Assembly: GCA_039680225.1 (NCBI GenBank)
Contig: JBDKTK010000197.1
Coordinates: forward strand, 1-7,095
Source of the DNA: JBDKTK01 sp039680225
GTDB lineage: Bacteria > Desulfobacterota > Syntrophia > Syntrophales > UBA4778
Reading direction: 5' to 3'
DNA length: 7,095 nt
Shown here: piece by piece, positions 1-5,281 of the stretch
Layout of the letters: every line of letters begins with the position of its first letter
How positions within the stretch are numbered: position 1 is the first letter of the stretch
Program-made: the position numbers and the translations under genes
Notes under the pieces: generated by a model
The model's database searches: none
Told to the model about the DNA's origin: nothing
The model's input: only the letters and a program-made list of their open reading frames with translations

Positions 1-271
1 AAATGTTTATGAAGCCGGGCCCGGCGATATCGATTTTTTCGATCATACCCTGCGGGTCGCTGATGTTGGCAACGATATCCTCCGCTATCTTGCGCGGCTT
101 CATTCGCGCTTTTGAAGCAAGGACCATGGCGGCATTCGAGGCGTAATCGCCGAACGAGGGGTCCCTTGTCATTTCGATTTCAAGTTCGGGGACTTCCGCG
201 ATGCCGAGAAGCCCCTTGTCCATGCACGATTTAATGGCATCGCTCAATATTTTGATTATCTTTTTTCGCAT
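1..271 (-). CDS. argS: Arginyl-tRNA synthetase, N-terminal part (runs off the left edge)
   Basis: Class I aminoacyl-tRNA synthetase that charges tRNA-Arg with arginine in the cytoplasm. Only the first 90 residues are present. They match the ArgS N-terminal (Add-1) domain, which binds the tRNA D-loop. The typical run GDYASNAAMVLASKAR lies at about residues 41-56, MKPRKIAEDIV follows, and IAGPGFINI closes the visible part at about 82-90. The HIGH active-site motif would lie beyond the window. The ATG at 271 is the first start after an in-frame TGA at 289-287, so the start is well fixed. The Shine-Dalgarno is weak (AAAG about 6 bases upstream). The gene lies downstream of a terminator at 311-355, so it probably has its own promoter, but I could not identify one in the short spacer. 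The identification is secure; intactness cannot be judged. Confidence 0.93.
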   Translation of the reverse strand, partial: MRKKIIKILSDAIKSCMDKGLLGIAEVPELEIEMTRDPSFGDYASNAAMVLASKARMKPRKIAEDIVANISDPQGMIEKIDIAGPGFINI

Positions 272-310
272 TGTGTCTTTACTTTTTCAGGCGGTTTCCG
301 GTCTCGTGTA

Positions 311-355
311 AGAACAAAAAGAGTTGGCCCCATACATAGGAAACAGGCCAACTCT
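311..355 (-). terminator. Rho-independent terminator of the 49-aa Cys protein gene
   Basis: On the minus strand, GAGTTGGCC (354-346) pairs perfectly with GGCCAACTC (329-321), giving a 9-bp stem around a 16-nt loop. It is followed by a T run (320-316) and further T-rich sequence. It starts about 18 bases after the TAA of the small gene at 373 and ends about 40 bases before the argS start, so it separates the two genes. A long loop is its only weakness. Confidence 0.85.
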
Positions 356-372
356 CAGGTTTCCTGGAGAAT

Positions 373-522
373 TTACTTCTTGTCTTCTACGTCCTTTATT
401 TTCAGGTCCCTGCTGAAGTCAGGGCAATGCACGTTCCCCTGAGAGTCTGTCTTCACGCTGAAGCGCTTGGCGCAGTTTTCTCTCCATGCACAGATGTTGC
501 AGTATTTTTTATCTATTCCCAT
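373..522 (-). CDS. Small Cys-containing protein of unknown function (49 aa)
   Basis: A 49-residue reading frame that most gene finders would miss. It begins MGIDKKYCNICAWRENCAKRF and ends with the lysine-rich tail KIKDVEDKK. Four cysteines (C8, C11, C17, C33), with H32 next to C33, are arranged as CxxC, then C, then HCPDF. This could bind a metal ion such as zinc, but that is inference. Support for a real gene: a purine-rich Shine-Dalgarno (GGGGG, 5 bases before the ATG), a promoter candidate just upstream (TTGACA, 17 bp, TAGGTT) and a strong intrinsic terminator just downstream. It resembles short uncharacterised proteins with a CxxCxW...C...CPDF pattern that I recall from sulfate-reducing and related bacteria. 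It lacks the second CxxC of a rubredoxin. I see no signal peptide or membrane segment. Function unknown. Confidence 0.8.
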   Translation of the reverse strand: MGIDKKYCNICAWRENCAKRFSVKTDSQGNVHCPDFSRDLKIKDVEDKK

Positions 523-553
523 TAAAACCCCCGGCAGACTTTTTCGGACGGGT

Positions 554-582
554 AACCTAACGTTATACCCCTGTTATGTCAA
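554..582 (-). promoter_or_regulatory. Sigma-70-like promoter candidate for the 49-aa gene
   Basis: On the minus strand a perfect -35 box TTGACA (582-577) is followed after exactly 17 bases by TAGGTT (559-554). The latter keeps the most conserved T1, A2 and T6 of the -10 box but matches only 3 of 6 positions. The predicted transcript would start near 547, about 25 bases before the ATG at 522. A second AT-rich element, TATAAC, lies inside the spacer but is too close to the -35 box. Confidence 0.5.
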
Positions 583-605
583 GCTAATTCGGCATTTGCA
601 TGCGG

Positions 606-624
606 CCCCGGCATATTTCCGGGG
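606..624 (-). terminator. GC-rich hairpin just after pilD, possible weak terminator
   Basis: CCCCGG (606-611) and CCGGGG (619-624) form a perfect 6-bp stem around a 7-nt loop, beginning 8 bases after the pilD stop codon. The minus-strand transcript has no U tract after it, so it is not a standard intrinsic terminator. It may slow the polymerase or protect the 3' end of the rmlC-like/pilD transcript. The next promoter candidate lies just downstream, which fits the end of a unit here. Confidence 0.4.
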
Positions 625-632
625 AACACGTT

Positions 633-1397
633 TTACCATACGAAAAGAAGGTTGTTCAGGACGTGCCCGTAAAAAATATAGGCGAAAGCGGCTATTGCCA
701 GAAACGGCCCGAAGGGAACGGCATATTTCAGGTTTGCCCCCTTGAGGGCCATAAGTGTTATCCCCGCGATCGCCCCCAGGAAGGAGCTGACCAGCAATAT
801 GAAAAGCAGGGATTTCCACCCCAGGAAAGCTCCCAGCATGGCCAGCAGCTTTATGTCTCCTCCCCCCATGCCCTCCCGGCGCGTGAACAGATAATAAAAG
901 AACGCGATCAGGTAGAGTATGCCTCCCCCCAGAAGGATGCCTATGAGGGAGTCCTTCCAGGAAAGGTCCATGAAGAAAACCGCCGCCAGGAAAAATATCG
1001 GTATCCCGGGCAGCGAGATGACATCCGGGATTATCTGGTGGTCAAGGTCGATGAACGTTATCACTATCAGGGCCGCAGAAAAAGCGAACGCCGAGATGAA
1101 CATCATCGTCGGCCCGAATTTAAGGAAAAGCACGATTGAGACAAGCGCCGTGAGGGCCTCTACAATGGCATAGCGGGCCGGGATCTCTTCCCCGCAGTCC
1201 CGGCATTTGCCCTTGAGAATCATCCAGCTGAGGATGGGGATATTGTCGTAACAGCGTATGGGGCTTTTGCACTGGGGACAACGGGAAGCGGGCCTGACAA
1301 TGGATTCCTCGGCAGGTATCCTGTAGATACAGACATTGAGGAAACTGCCGATCGCGGCGCCGAACAACCCGGCCAAAACGGTCAGAAACACCATCAT
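633..1397 (-). CDS. pilD: Type IV prepilin leader peptidase / N-methyltransferase
   Basis: Inner-membrane aspartyl protease that cleaves the leader peptide of type IV prepilins and type II secretion pseudopilins and methylates the new N-terminus. The N-terminal GSFLNVCIYRIP motif is present. Two CxxC pairs (C40/C43 and C65/C68) form the zinc-binding cytoplasmic domain. The catalytic aspartates lie in FIDLDHQIIPD (D117) and in the GxGD motif GGGDIKLL (D181). Several hydrophobic membrane segments and about 254 residues are usual for the family. I chose the ATG at 1397, 8 bases after the epimerase stop, because it puts GSFLN at the usual distance from the N-terminus. An ATG at 1427 would add 10 polar residues, overlap the epimerase gene and has no Shine-Dalgarno. 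It is probably co-transcribed with the upstream epimerase. No pilin or secretion genes are visible nearby. Confidence 0.95.
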   Translation of the reverse strand: MMVFLTVLAGLFGAAIGSFLNVCIYRIPAEESIVRPASRCPQCKSPIRCYDNIPILSWMILKGKCRDCGEEIPARYAIVEALTALVSIVLFLKFGPTMMFISAFAFSAALIVITFIDLDHQIIPDVISLPGIPIFFLAAVFFMDLSWKDSLIGILLGGGILYLIAFFYYLFTRREGMGGGDIKLLAMLGAFLGWKSLLFILLVSSFLGAIAGITLMALKGANLKYAVPFGPFLAIAAFAYIFYGHVLNNLLFVW

Positions 1398-1405
1398 AGA
1401 AAAGA

Positions 1406-1861
1406 TCAGCCGTCCTTCCGGTCCCAATCATAAGGGATATCGTTGTTATGGGGATGGACCCGGAACTCGTCCGGTTCCTTGTAGTTGTAAGTTTCCGTGG
1501 GAGTATTGATCACGACGGCTTCCCCCGGGGAAATGCATTTGAACCCGTGGTAGACGAAAGGCGGTATGTGGACCAGGATGGGGCTGTGTTCCCCGGCAAA
1601 AAACTCGTTGACCTCTCCTTTTGTCGGCGACCCTTCGCGGGAATCGTAGAGGACGATTTTCATCATGCCCTTGACAACGGCCATATTGTCGGACTGTTTT
1701 TTATGGTAATGCCAGCCCTTGACCACTCCGGGATAAGCGGTCGTCATATATACCTGGCCGAAGCGGCTGAACATCTCATCATCGTTCCTGAGGATTTCCA
1801 TCAGCCTGCCGCGTTCGTCGGGAATGACCTTCAGTTTCTTTACAATGACCCCGTTTATCAT
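1406..1861 (-). CDS. dTDP-4-dehydrorhamnose 3,5-epimerase family protein (short RmlC-like cupin)
   Basis: A 151-residue cupin of the dTDP-sugar isomerase family. RmlC epimerises dTDP-4-keto-6-deoxyglucose on the way to dTDP-rhamnose for surface polysaccharide. Visible signatures are PDERGRLMEILR (14-25), VYMTTAYPGVVKGWHYHKK (37-55), whose H51 sits where RmlC has its catalytic His (RGLH), IPPFVYHGF (99-107), and the C-terminal NYKEPDEFR, which corresponds to the family's Tyr-containing end. It is about 30 residues shorter than classical RmlC, so the exact keto-sugar substrate is open; an isomerase of another dTDP-sugar is possible. No rmlA, rmlB or rmlD is nearby. The Shine-Dalgarno is modest (GGG, 6 bases upstream). 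A possible promoter is TTGTGC-18-TATAGG (1935-1906), divergent from ribD. pilD follows after 8 bases, suggesting an operon. Confidence 0.87.
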   Translation of the reverse strand: MINGVIVKKLKVIPDERGRLMEILRNDDEMFSRFGQVYMTTAYPGVVKGWHYHKKQSDNMAVVKGMMKIVLYDSREGSPTKGEVNEFFAGEHSPILVHIPPFVYHGFKCISPGEAVVINTPTETYNYKEPDEFRVHPHNNDIPYDWDRKDG

Positions 1862-1905
1862 GTCTGGCCCGTCTCCCCCGTTTTCATGAATTATGGAACC
1901 GGTTT

Positions 1906-1935
1906 CCTATACCACACTGATTTATCTATGCACAA
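1906..1935 (-). promoter_or_regulatory. Promoter candidate for the rmlC-like/pilD unit
   Basis: On the minus strand TTGTGC (1935-1930) and TATAGG (1911-1906) are 18 bases apart. Transcription would begin near 1899, leaving a leader of about 40 bases before the ATG at 1861. The -35 box is half of the inverted repeat shared with the ribD promoter. Confidence 0.45.
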
Positions 1936-1949
1936 TCTTATCCTTGTGC
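1930..1949. promoter_or_regulatory. Inverted repeat GCACAA-8-TTGTGC joining two back-to-back -35 boxes
   Basis: A perfect 6-bp inverted repeat with an 8-bp spacer sits in the middle of the ribD/rmlC-like divergent spacer. Each arm read outward is TTGTGC and is placed as the -35 box of one of the two promoters. It could be an operator for a dimeric regulator or simply paired promoter elements. Confidence 0.4.
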
Positions 1950-1972
1950 GGAAGGAGTGCATGTAGTATAGC
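1944..1972 (+). promoter_or_regulatory. Promoter candidate for ribD
   Basis: TTGTGC (1944-1949), 17 bases, then TATAGC (1967-1972). The -35 box is a 3 of 6 match and the -10 box a 4 of 6 match to the sigma-70 consensus. The start site would fall near 1979, leaving a leader of about 23 bases. That is far too short for an FMN riboswitch. Confidence 0.5.
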
Positions 1973-2001
1973 GGTTTTACTCGCAAAAGGAAGGGCGGAA
2001 C

Positions 2002-3090
2002 TTGAAAGGCACCGATGAAAAATACATGATGCGCGCGCTGGGCCTGGCCCGCAAAGGCCTGGGACGGGTCAGCCCCAACCCGATGGTCGGCGCCGTAATC
2101 GTCAAGGGCGGCAGGATAATCGGCGAGGGATGGCACGGCCGTTACGGCGGAAAGCACGCCGAAATAGAAGCGCTGGAGAAAGTTGCAACCGTTGCCGGTG
2201 TGAAGGGCTCTACACTTTATGTCACCCTGGAACCCTGCGCGCATTTCGGCAAGACCCCGCCGTGCGTGGACAGGGTCATCGCTGCCGGGATAACGCGGGT
2301 CGTTATCGGGACGCGCGACCCCAACCCCCTCGTAGCAGGGAAAAGCATCCGCAAGCTCAGGGCGCGCGGGATTGAAACCGAGGTCGGGATCCTGGAAGAA
2401 GAGTGCCGCGGGCTCAATGAAAAGTTTTTCAAGTACATGCTTCAGGCGAGGCCCTTTGTCACGCTGAAGATAGCCCAGACCCTGGACGGACGGATCGCGG
2501 CCTCTTCCGGGGATTCAAGATGGATAAGCTCCCCTGCTTCGCGCAGGCTGGCGCACCGGGAGAGGAGCCTTCATGATGCGGTCATGGTGGGGATAGGCAC
2601 GGTCATCCAGGATGATCCCGAACTCACCGTGCGCCACGTCCGGGGGAGAAACCCGTTAAGGATAGTTGTCGACTCGAAGCTGCGCATCCCGCCCGAATCC
2701 AAAATCCTTCAGGACCAGGGAAAAACTCCCACGATCGTTGCGTGCTCCCGGAATCACAATCTGAAGAAATTTGAACAGTTACGGAAATTGGGGATTGATG
2801 TTGTAGTTGCCGGCGCCGGCCAGGTCGATCTTAGAAGTCTCCTTTCATTGCTGGCGAAAGAGAATATTTCTTCGGTCCTCGTGGAGGGCGGGGCGGGCCT
2901 TTATACATCTTTCCTGAAAGAAAAACTCGCGGACCGCATTCTTGCCGTAATCGCTCCCGTGATAACCGGCAAGGGGATTGAGGCCTTCGGCGACCTGGGG
3001 ATAAAAAAAATACGGGATGCCCAAAAGCTGGAGATCAGAAAAATTCTGCGGCGCGAAGCGGACGTGATATTGGACGCGAGGCTGAAATGA
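2002..3090 (+). CDS. ribD: Bifunctional riboflavin biosynthesis protein RibD (deaminase and reductase)
   Basis: Cytoplasmic enzyme for two steps of riboflavin synthesis: deamination of the GTP-derived diaminopyrimidine, then NADPH-dependent reduction of the ribosyl side chain. The N-terminal deaminase domain (about 1-145) has SPNPMVGAV (24-32), zinc ligands in HAE (52-54) and PCAHFGKTPPC (78-88, with C79 and C88). The C-terminal reductase domain (about 150-362) has FVTLKIAQTLDGRIA, DSRWISS and VEGGAGLYTSFL. The 362-residue length is normal. The start is TTG at 2002: GGAAGG lies 7 bases upstream, and only this start includes the typical N-terminus DEKYMMRAL. The next in-frame ATG (2026) would delete part of it. 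The gene stands alone, with no ribE, ribBA or ribH beside it, and its TGA abuts the stop of the convergent FAD gene with no gap. Confidence 0.96.
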   Translation: MKGTDEKYMMRALGLARKGLGRVSPNPMVGAVIVKGGRIIGEGWHGRYGGKHAEIEALEKVATVAGVKGSTLYVTLEPCAHFGKTPPCVDRVIAAGITRVVIGTRDPNPLVAGKSIRKLRARGIETEVGILEEECRGLNEKFFKYMLQARPFVTLKIAQTLDGRIAASSGDSRWISSPASRRLAHRERSLHDAVMVGIGTVIQDDPELTVRHVRGRNPLRIVVDSKLRIPPESKILQDQGKTPTIVACSRNHNLKKFEQLRKLGIDVVVAGAGQVDLRSLLSLLAKENISSVLVEGGAGLYTSFLKEKLADRILAVIAPVITGKGIEAFGDLGIKKIRDAQKLEIRKILRREADVILDARLK

Positions 3091-4683
3091 TCAGTCTGCG
3101 AGAGATTCAAGCAGCGCTTCGGCGGCCCTGATCCCGTCAAGGGCGGAACTCATAATGCCCCCGGCATACCCGGCCCCCTCGCCGCACGGATAAATACCCT
3201 TTGCCGTCACGCTCTGCATATCATCGCCTCTCACGATCCTCACAGGCGACGAGGTCCTGGTCTCGACCCCGATCATGTTTGCCTCGCCGGAAATGTACCC
3301 CGGCATTTTTTTATCAAACTGCCGCAAGCCTTTTTCCAGGGTTTGTGCCACATAAACCGGGAGACCGTCCCTGAGCCGCGCCGGCTTGATTCCGGGACGG
3401 TAGGTGCACGGGCCTGCCATTCCGCTCACTTTGTCGGACAGGAAATCGATCAGCTTCTGGGCGGGCGCAAAGAAATTGTTTCCTCCCAGCGCAAACGCCT
3501 TCTGTTCCCAGTAGCTGCGGAAATTCAAGCCGCTCAGGGGGGAGCCGCCGGAGAAATCGCCGGCCCCGATATTGACCACAACGGCGCTGTTTGCAAACCG
3601 GCCGTTTCGTTTATAGGGGCTCATCCCGTTGGTGACCATTTCTCCCTCGGCAGAACTGCAACAGACCACTTCGCCCCCGGGGCACATGCAGAACGTGTAT
3701 GCGGACCGGCCCGTTTCCGGGACTTTGACGGCCAGCGAATAGTCGGCAGGCGGCAGGGCCGGCTCCTTCCACCACTTGCCGTATTGTATCCGGTTTATGA
3801 GCTCCTGGGGATGTTCGATCCGGACCCCGATCGCGAAAGCCTTGGGGGCCTGGCCGATCCCATACTCATGGAGCATCCTGTACGTCTCGGCCGAGCCCTG
3901 GCCCGGGGCCAGGACCAGGTGCCCGGTCCGGACCTCCTGCTTCCCGTTGATAATCACTCCTTCGATCCTGCCGCCATGAATAATTAAATCCGTAAGTTTC
4001 GCCCCAAACCGGATCTCGCATTCCAGCCGCTGCAGTTCATTGCGGAAATTCTCTATAACGCTGCGCAGTCTATCTGTCCCGACATGCGGCTTGGCTGCCG
4101 TGATGATCTCGGCGGGGGCGCCCATGTCCACAAGCTTTTCTTTCACAGACCCGATCAGGGGGTTGCGGATGCGGGTCGTTAATTTTCCGTCGGAAAAAGT
4201 GCCGGCGCCCCCCTCCCCGAAATGGATGTTGCTCTCCGGGTCAAACCTGCCTCCGGCCCGGAAACTGCTTACATCTTTGACCCGCTCGTCTATCTTCCTG
4301 CCTCTCTCCAGCACGAGGCAGGGCAGCCCGGCCCCGGCCAGGGTCAAAGCCGCAAACAGGCCCGCGGGCCCCGAGCCCACCACAACCGGGGCCTGGGCAG
4401 GTTTTCTGAATCTGCGGGGAGGCCTGATTGCCTTCGGCTCGCAGATAATCCTGATCTTCCACTTGCCATCTTCCGAAAACCCGACGTCCTGTTCATTTGG
4501 CAGGGAGACCTCGACCGTGTATATCCGGTGGGGCGGCCTGGCGCGCCTGGCGTCGAGCGATTTGCGGACGACCCGGAAAGACGTGATCGCACCGGGGGCT
4601 ATTTTCAGCCCGGCCGCAACCTTCTCTTTCAGCAGTTCTTCGCCCTCGTCAAGTGAAAGCTCAATCCCTGAAATCTCCAGCAT
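3091..4683 (-). CDS. FAD-dependent oxidoreductase, COG2509 type (function not established)
   Basis: A 530-residue predicted cytoplasmic flavoprotein related to the 'uncharacterised FAD-dependent dehydrogenase' group. An N-terminal domain of about 95 residues, with KSLDARR and a basic RPPRRFRKP linker, precedes a Rossmann FAD-binding fold: VVVGSGPAGLFAALTLA (100-116) has the GxGxxG dinucleotide motif and ERG (126-128) ends the second strand. FGEGGAGTFSDGKL (155-168) is the group's signature. Near the C-terminus, IYPCGEGAGYAGGIMSSALDG is the second FAD contact. Length and domain order are normal. The start ATG at 4683 has GAGG 7 bases upstream. Substrate and partner are unknown; the group is widespread in bacteria. 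It is divergent from the NusG-like gene across 94 bases and convergent with ribD. I found no convincing minus-strand promoter. A link to riboflavin supply is suggested only by position. Confidence 0.9.
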   Translation of the reverse strand: MLEISGIELSLDEGEELLKEKVAAGLKIAPGAITSFRVVRKSLDARRARPPHRIYTVEVSLPNEQDVGFSEDGKWKIRIICEPKAIRPPRRFRKPAQAPVVVGSGPAGLFAALTLAGAGLPCLVLERGRKIDERVKDVSSFRAGGRFDPESNIHFGEGGAGTFSDGKLTTRIRNPLIGSVKEKLVDMGAPAEIITAAKPHVGTDRLRSVIENFRNELQRLECEIRFGAKLTDLIIHGGRIEGVIINGKQEVRTGHLVLAPGQGSAETYRMLHEYGIGQAPKAFAIGVRIEHPQELINRIQYGKWWKEPALPPADYSLAVKVPETGRSAYTFCMCPGGEVVCCSSAEGEMVTNGMSPYKRNGRFANSAVVVNIGAGDFSGGSPLSGLNFRSYWEQKAFALGGNNFFAPAQKLIDFLSDKVSGMAGPCTYRPGIKPARLRDGLPVYVAQTLEKGLRQFDKKMPGYISGEANMIGVETRTSSPVRIVRGDDMQSVTAKGIYPCGEGAGYAGGIMSSALDGIRAAEALLESLAD

Positions 4684-4711
4684 TAGAGGCCCTCGAAATG
4701 AAAGGAAAAAG

Positions 4712-4724
4712 TTTCAAGTTGAAA
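4712..4724. promoter_or_regulatory. 13-bp palindrome TTTCAAGTTGAAA in a divergent spacer
   Basis: Perfect 6-bp arms around one central base. It lies between the divergent FAD oxidoreductase and NusG-like genes, and its right arm is the -35 box of the NusG-like gene's promoter candidate. Size and position fit a repressor site, but no regulator is identified. Confidence 0.35.
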
Positions 4725-4747
4725 AATATGACCACCGCATGTATTAC
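4719..4747 (+). promoter_or_regulatory. Sigma-70-like promoter candidate for the NusG-like gene
   Basis: TTGAAA (4719-4724, 5 of 6) is followed after exactly 17 bases by TATTAC (4742-4747, 4 of 6). Transcription would begin near 4754, about 24 bases before the ATG at 4778. This also argues against the in-frame ATG at 4739 as the start. Confidence 0.55.
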
Positions 4748-4777
4748 CATCCGGTCGCGAGGAGAAACAAGAGGAAT

Positions 4778-5281
4778 ATGCCCTGGTTTGCCGTTCATAC
4801 AAAAAGCAGGCATGAAGACATGGTCTGCAAAGGCCTGCTGCAGAAGTCCATTACAGCCTTTCTGCCGAAGCTGGAGGTCTGGAGCAAGCGCAAGGACAGG
4901 AAGAAGAGGATACAGACGCCGATGTTCGCCGGTTATCTTTTCGTGGAGCTTGCCGTCCCGGATAACCAGGCAAGGCTCAATGTCCTGACCACTCCCGGCG
5001 TGGTCAAGATACTCGGAAAGCCCGTCGGCGGGCAGCCCATACCCATCCCGGACGCGCAGATCAATGCAATTCAGCGGCTCGTTGAATCCAAGATCGAAAT
5101 GCAGCGGATCACGTATCCCAAAATCGGCGAGAACGCCCGTATAACAGACGGGCCTTTCAAGGGCATAGAGGGAAAAGTCCTCAGCACCGATTTGAAGAAA
5201 GAGCTGTTCGTAGTCTCGATTGACCTCCTGCAGAGATCGGTGGCAATTCAAATAGAGGGTTTCAAACTCGAGAAAATCTGA
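4778..5281 (+). CDS. NusG-family transcription antiterminator (UpxY/RfaH-like paralogue)
   Basis: A 167-residue NusG-like factor, expected to bind RNA polymerase and reduce pausing or termination. The N-terminal NGN domain (about 1-105) begins MPWFAVHTKSRHED, typical of specialised NusG paralogues, and contains KSITAFLPKLEVW and the core motif MFAGYLFVEL (49-58). The C-terminal KOW domain (about 116-167) has IGENARITDGPFKGIEGKV. Housekeeping NusG normally sits beside secE and ribosomal protein genes, so this is more likely a UpxY/RfaH/LoaP-type operon-specific factor. Such factors often control polysaccharide or secondary-metabolite operons. It appears monocistronic, and its target is not in cis. 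The start is ATG 4778, with GAGG only 3 bases upstream, an unusually tight spacing. The ATG at 4739 would add 13 residues and has no Shine-Dalgarno. The stop abuts that of rnz. Confidence 0.9.
   Translation: MPWFAVHTKSRHEDMVCKGLLQKSITAFLPKLEVWSKRKDRKKRIQTPMFAGYLFVELAVPDNQARLNVLTTPGVVKILGKPVGGQPIPIPDAQINAIQRLVESKIEMQRITYPKIGENARITDGPFKGIEGKVLSTDLKKELFVVSIDLLQRSVAIQIEGFKLEKI

Noticed and set aside
373..522. Small Cys protein read as a rubredoxin
   Set aside because: Only one CxxC is present; the second CPxCG knuckle and the aromatic core of rubredoxin are missing.
600..1139. 179-residue plus-strand open frame opposite pilD
   Set aside because: Low-complexity, charge-rich composition typical of an antisense shadow; no start signal and no motif.
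1448..1966. 172-residue plus-strand open frame opposite the epimerase
   Set aside because: Antisense shadow of a gene with clear cupin motifs; it also runs through the divergent promoter region.
1973..2001. FMN riboswitch ahead of ribD
   Set aside because: The predicted leader is only about 23 bases, and the conserved RFN blocks are not present in the whole 140-base spacer.
3343..3987. 214-residue plus-strand open frame opposite the FAD oxidoreductase
   Set aside because: Antisense shadow of a GC-rich gene; no recognisable domain or Shine-Dalgarno.
4040..4777. Plus-strand open frame of 246 codons continuous with the NusG-like gene, suggesting a long fusion protein
   Set aside because: It is antisense to the clearly recognisable FAD oxidoreductase, has no family resemblance, and the NusG domain starts cleanly at MPWF with its own promoter candidate and Shine-Dalgarno.
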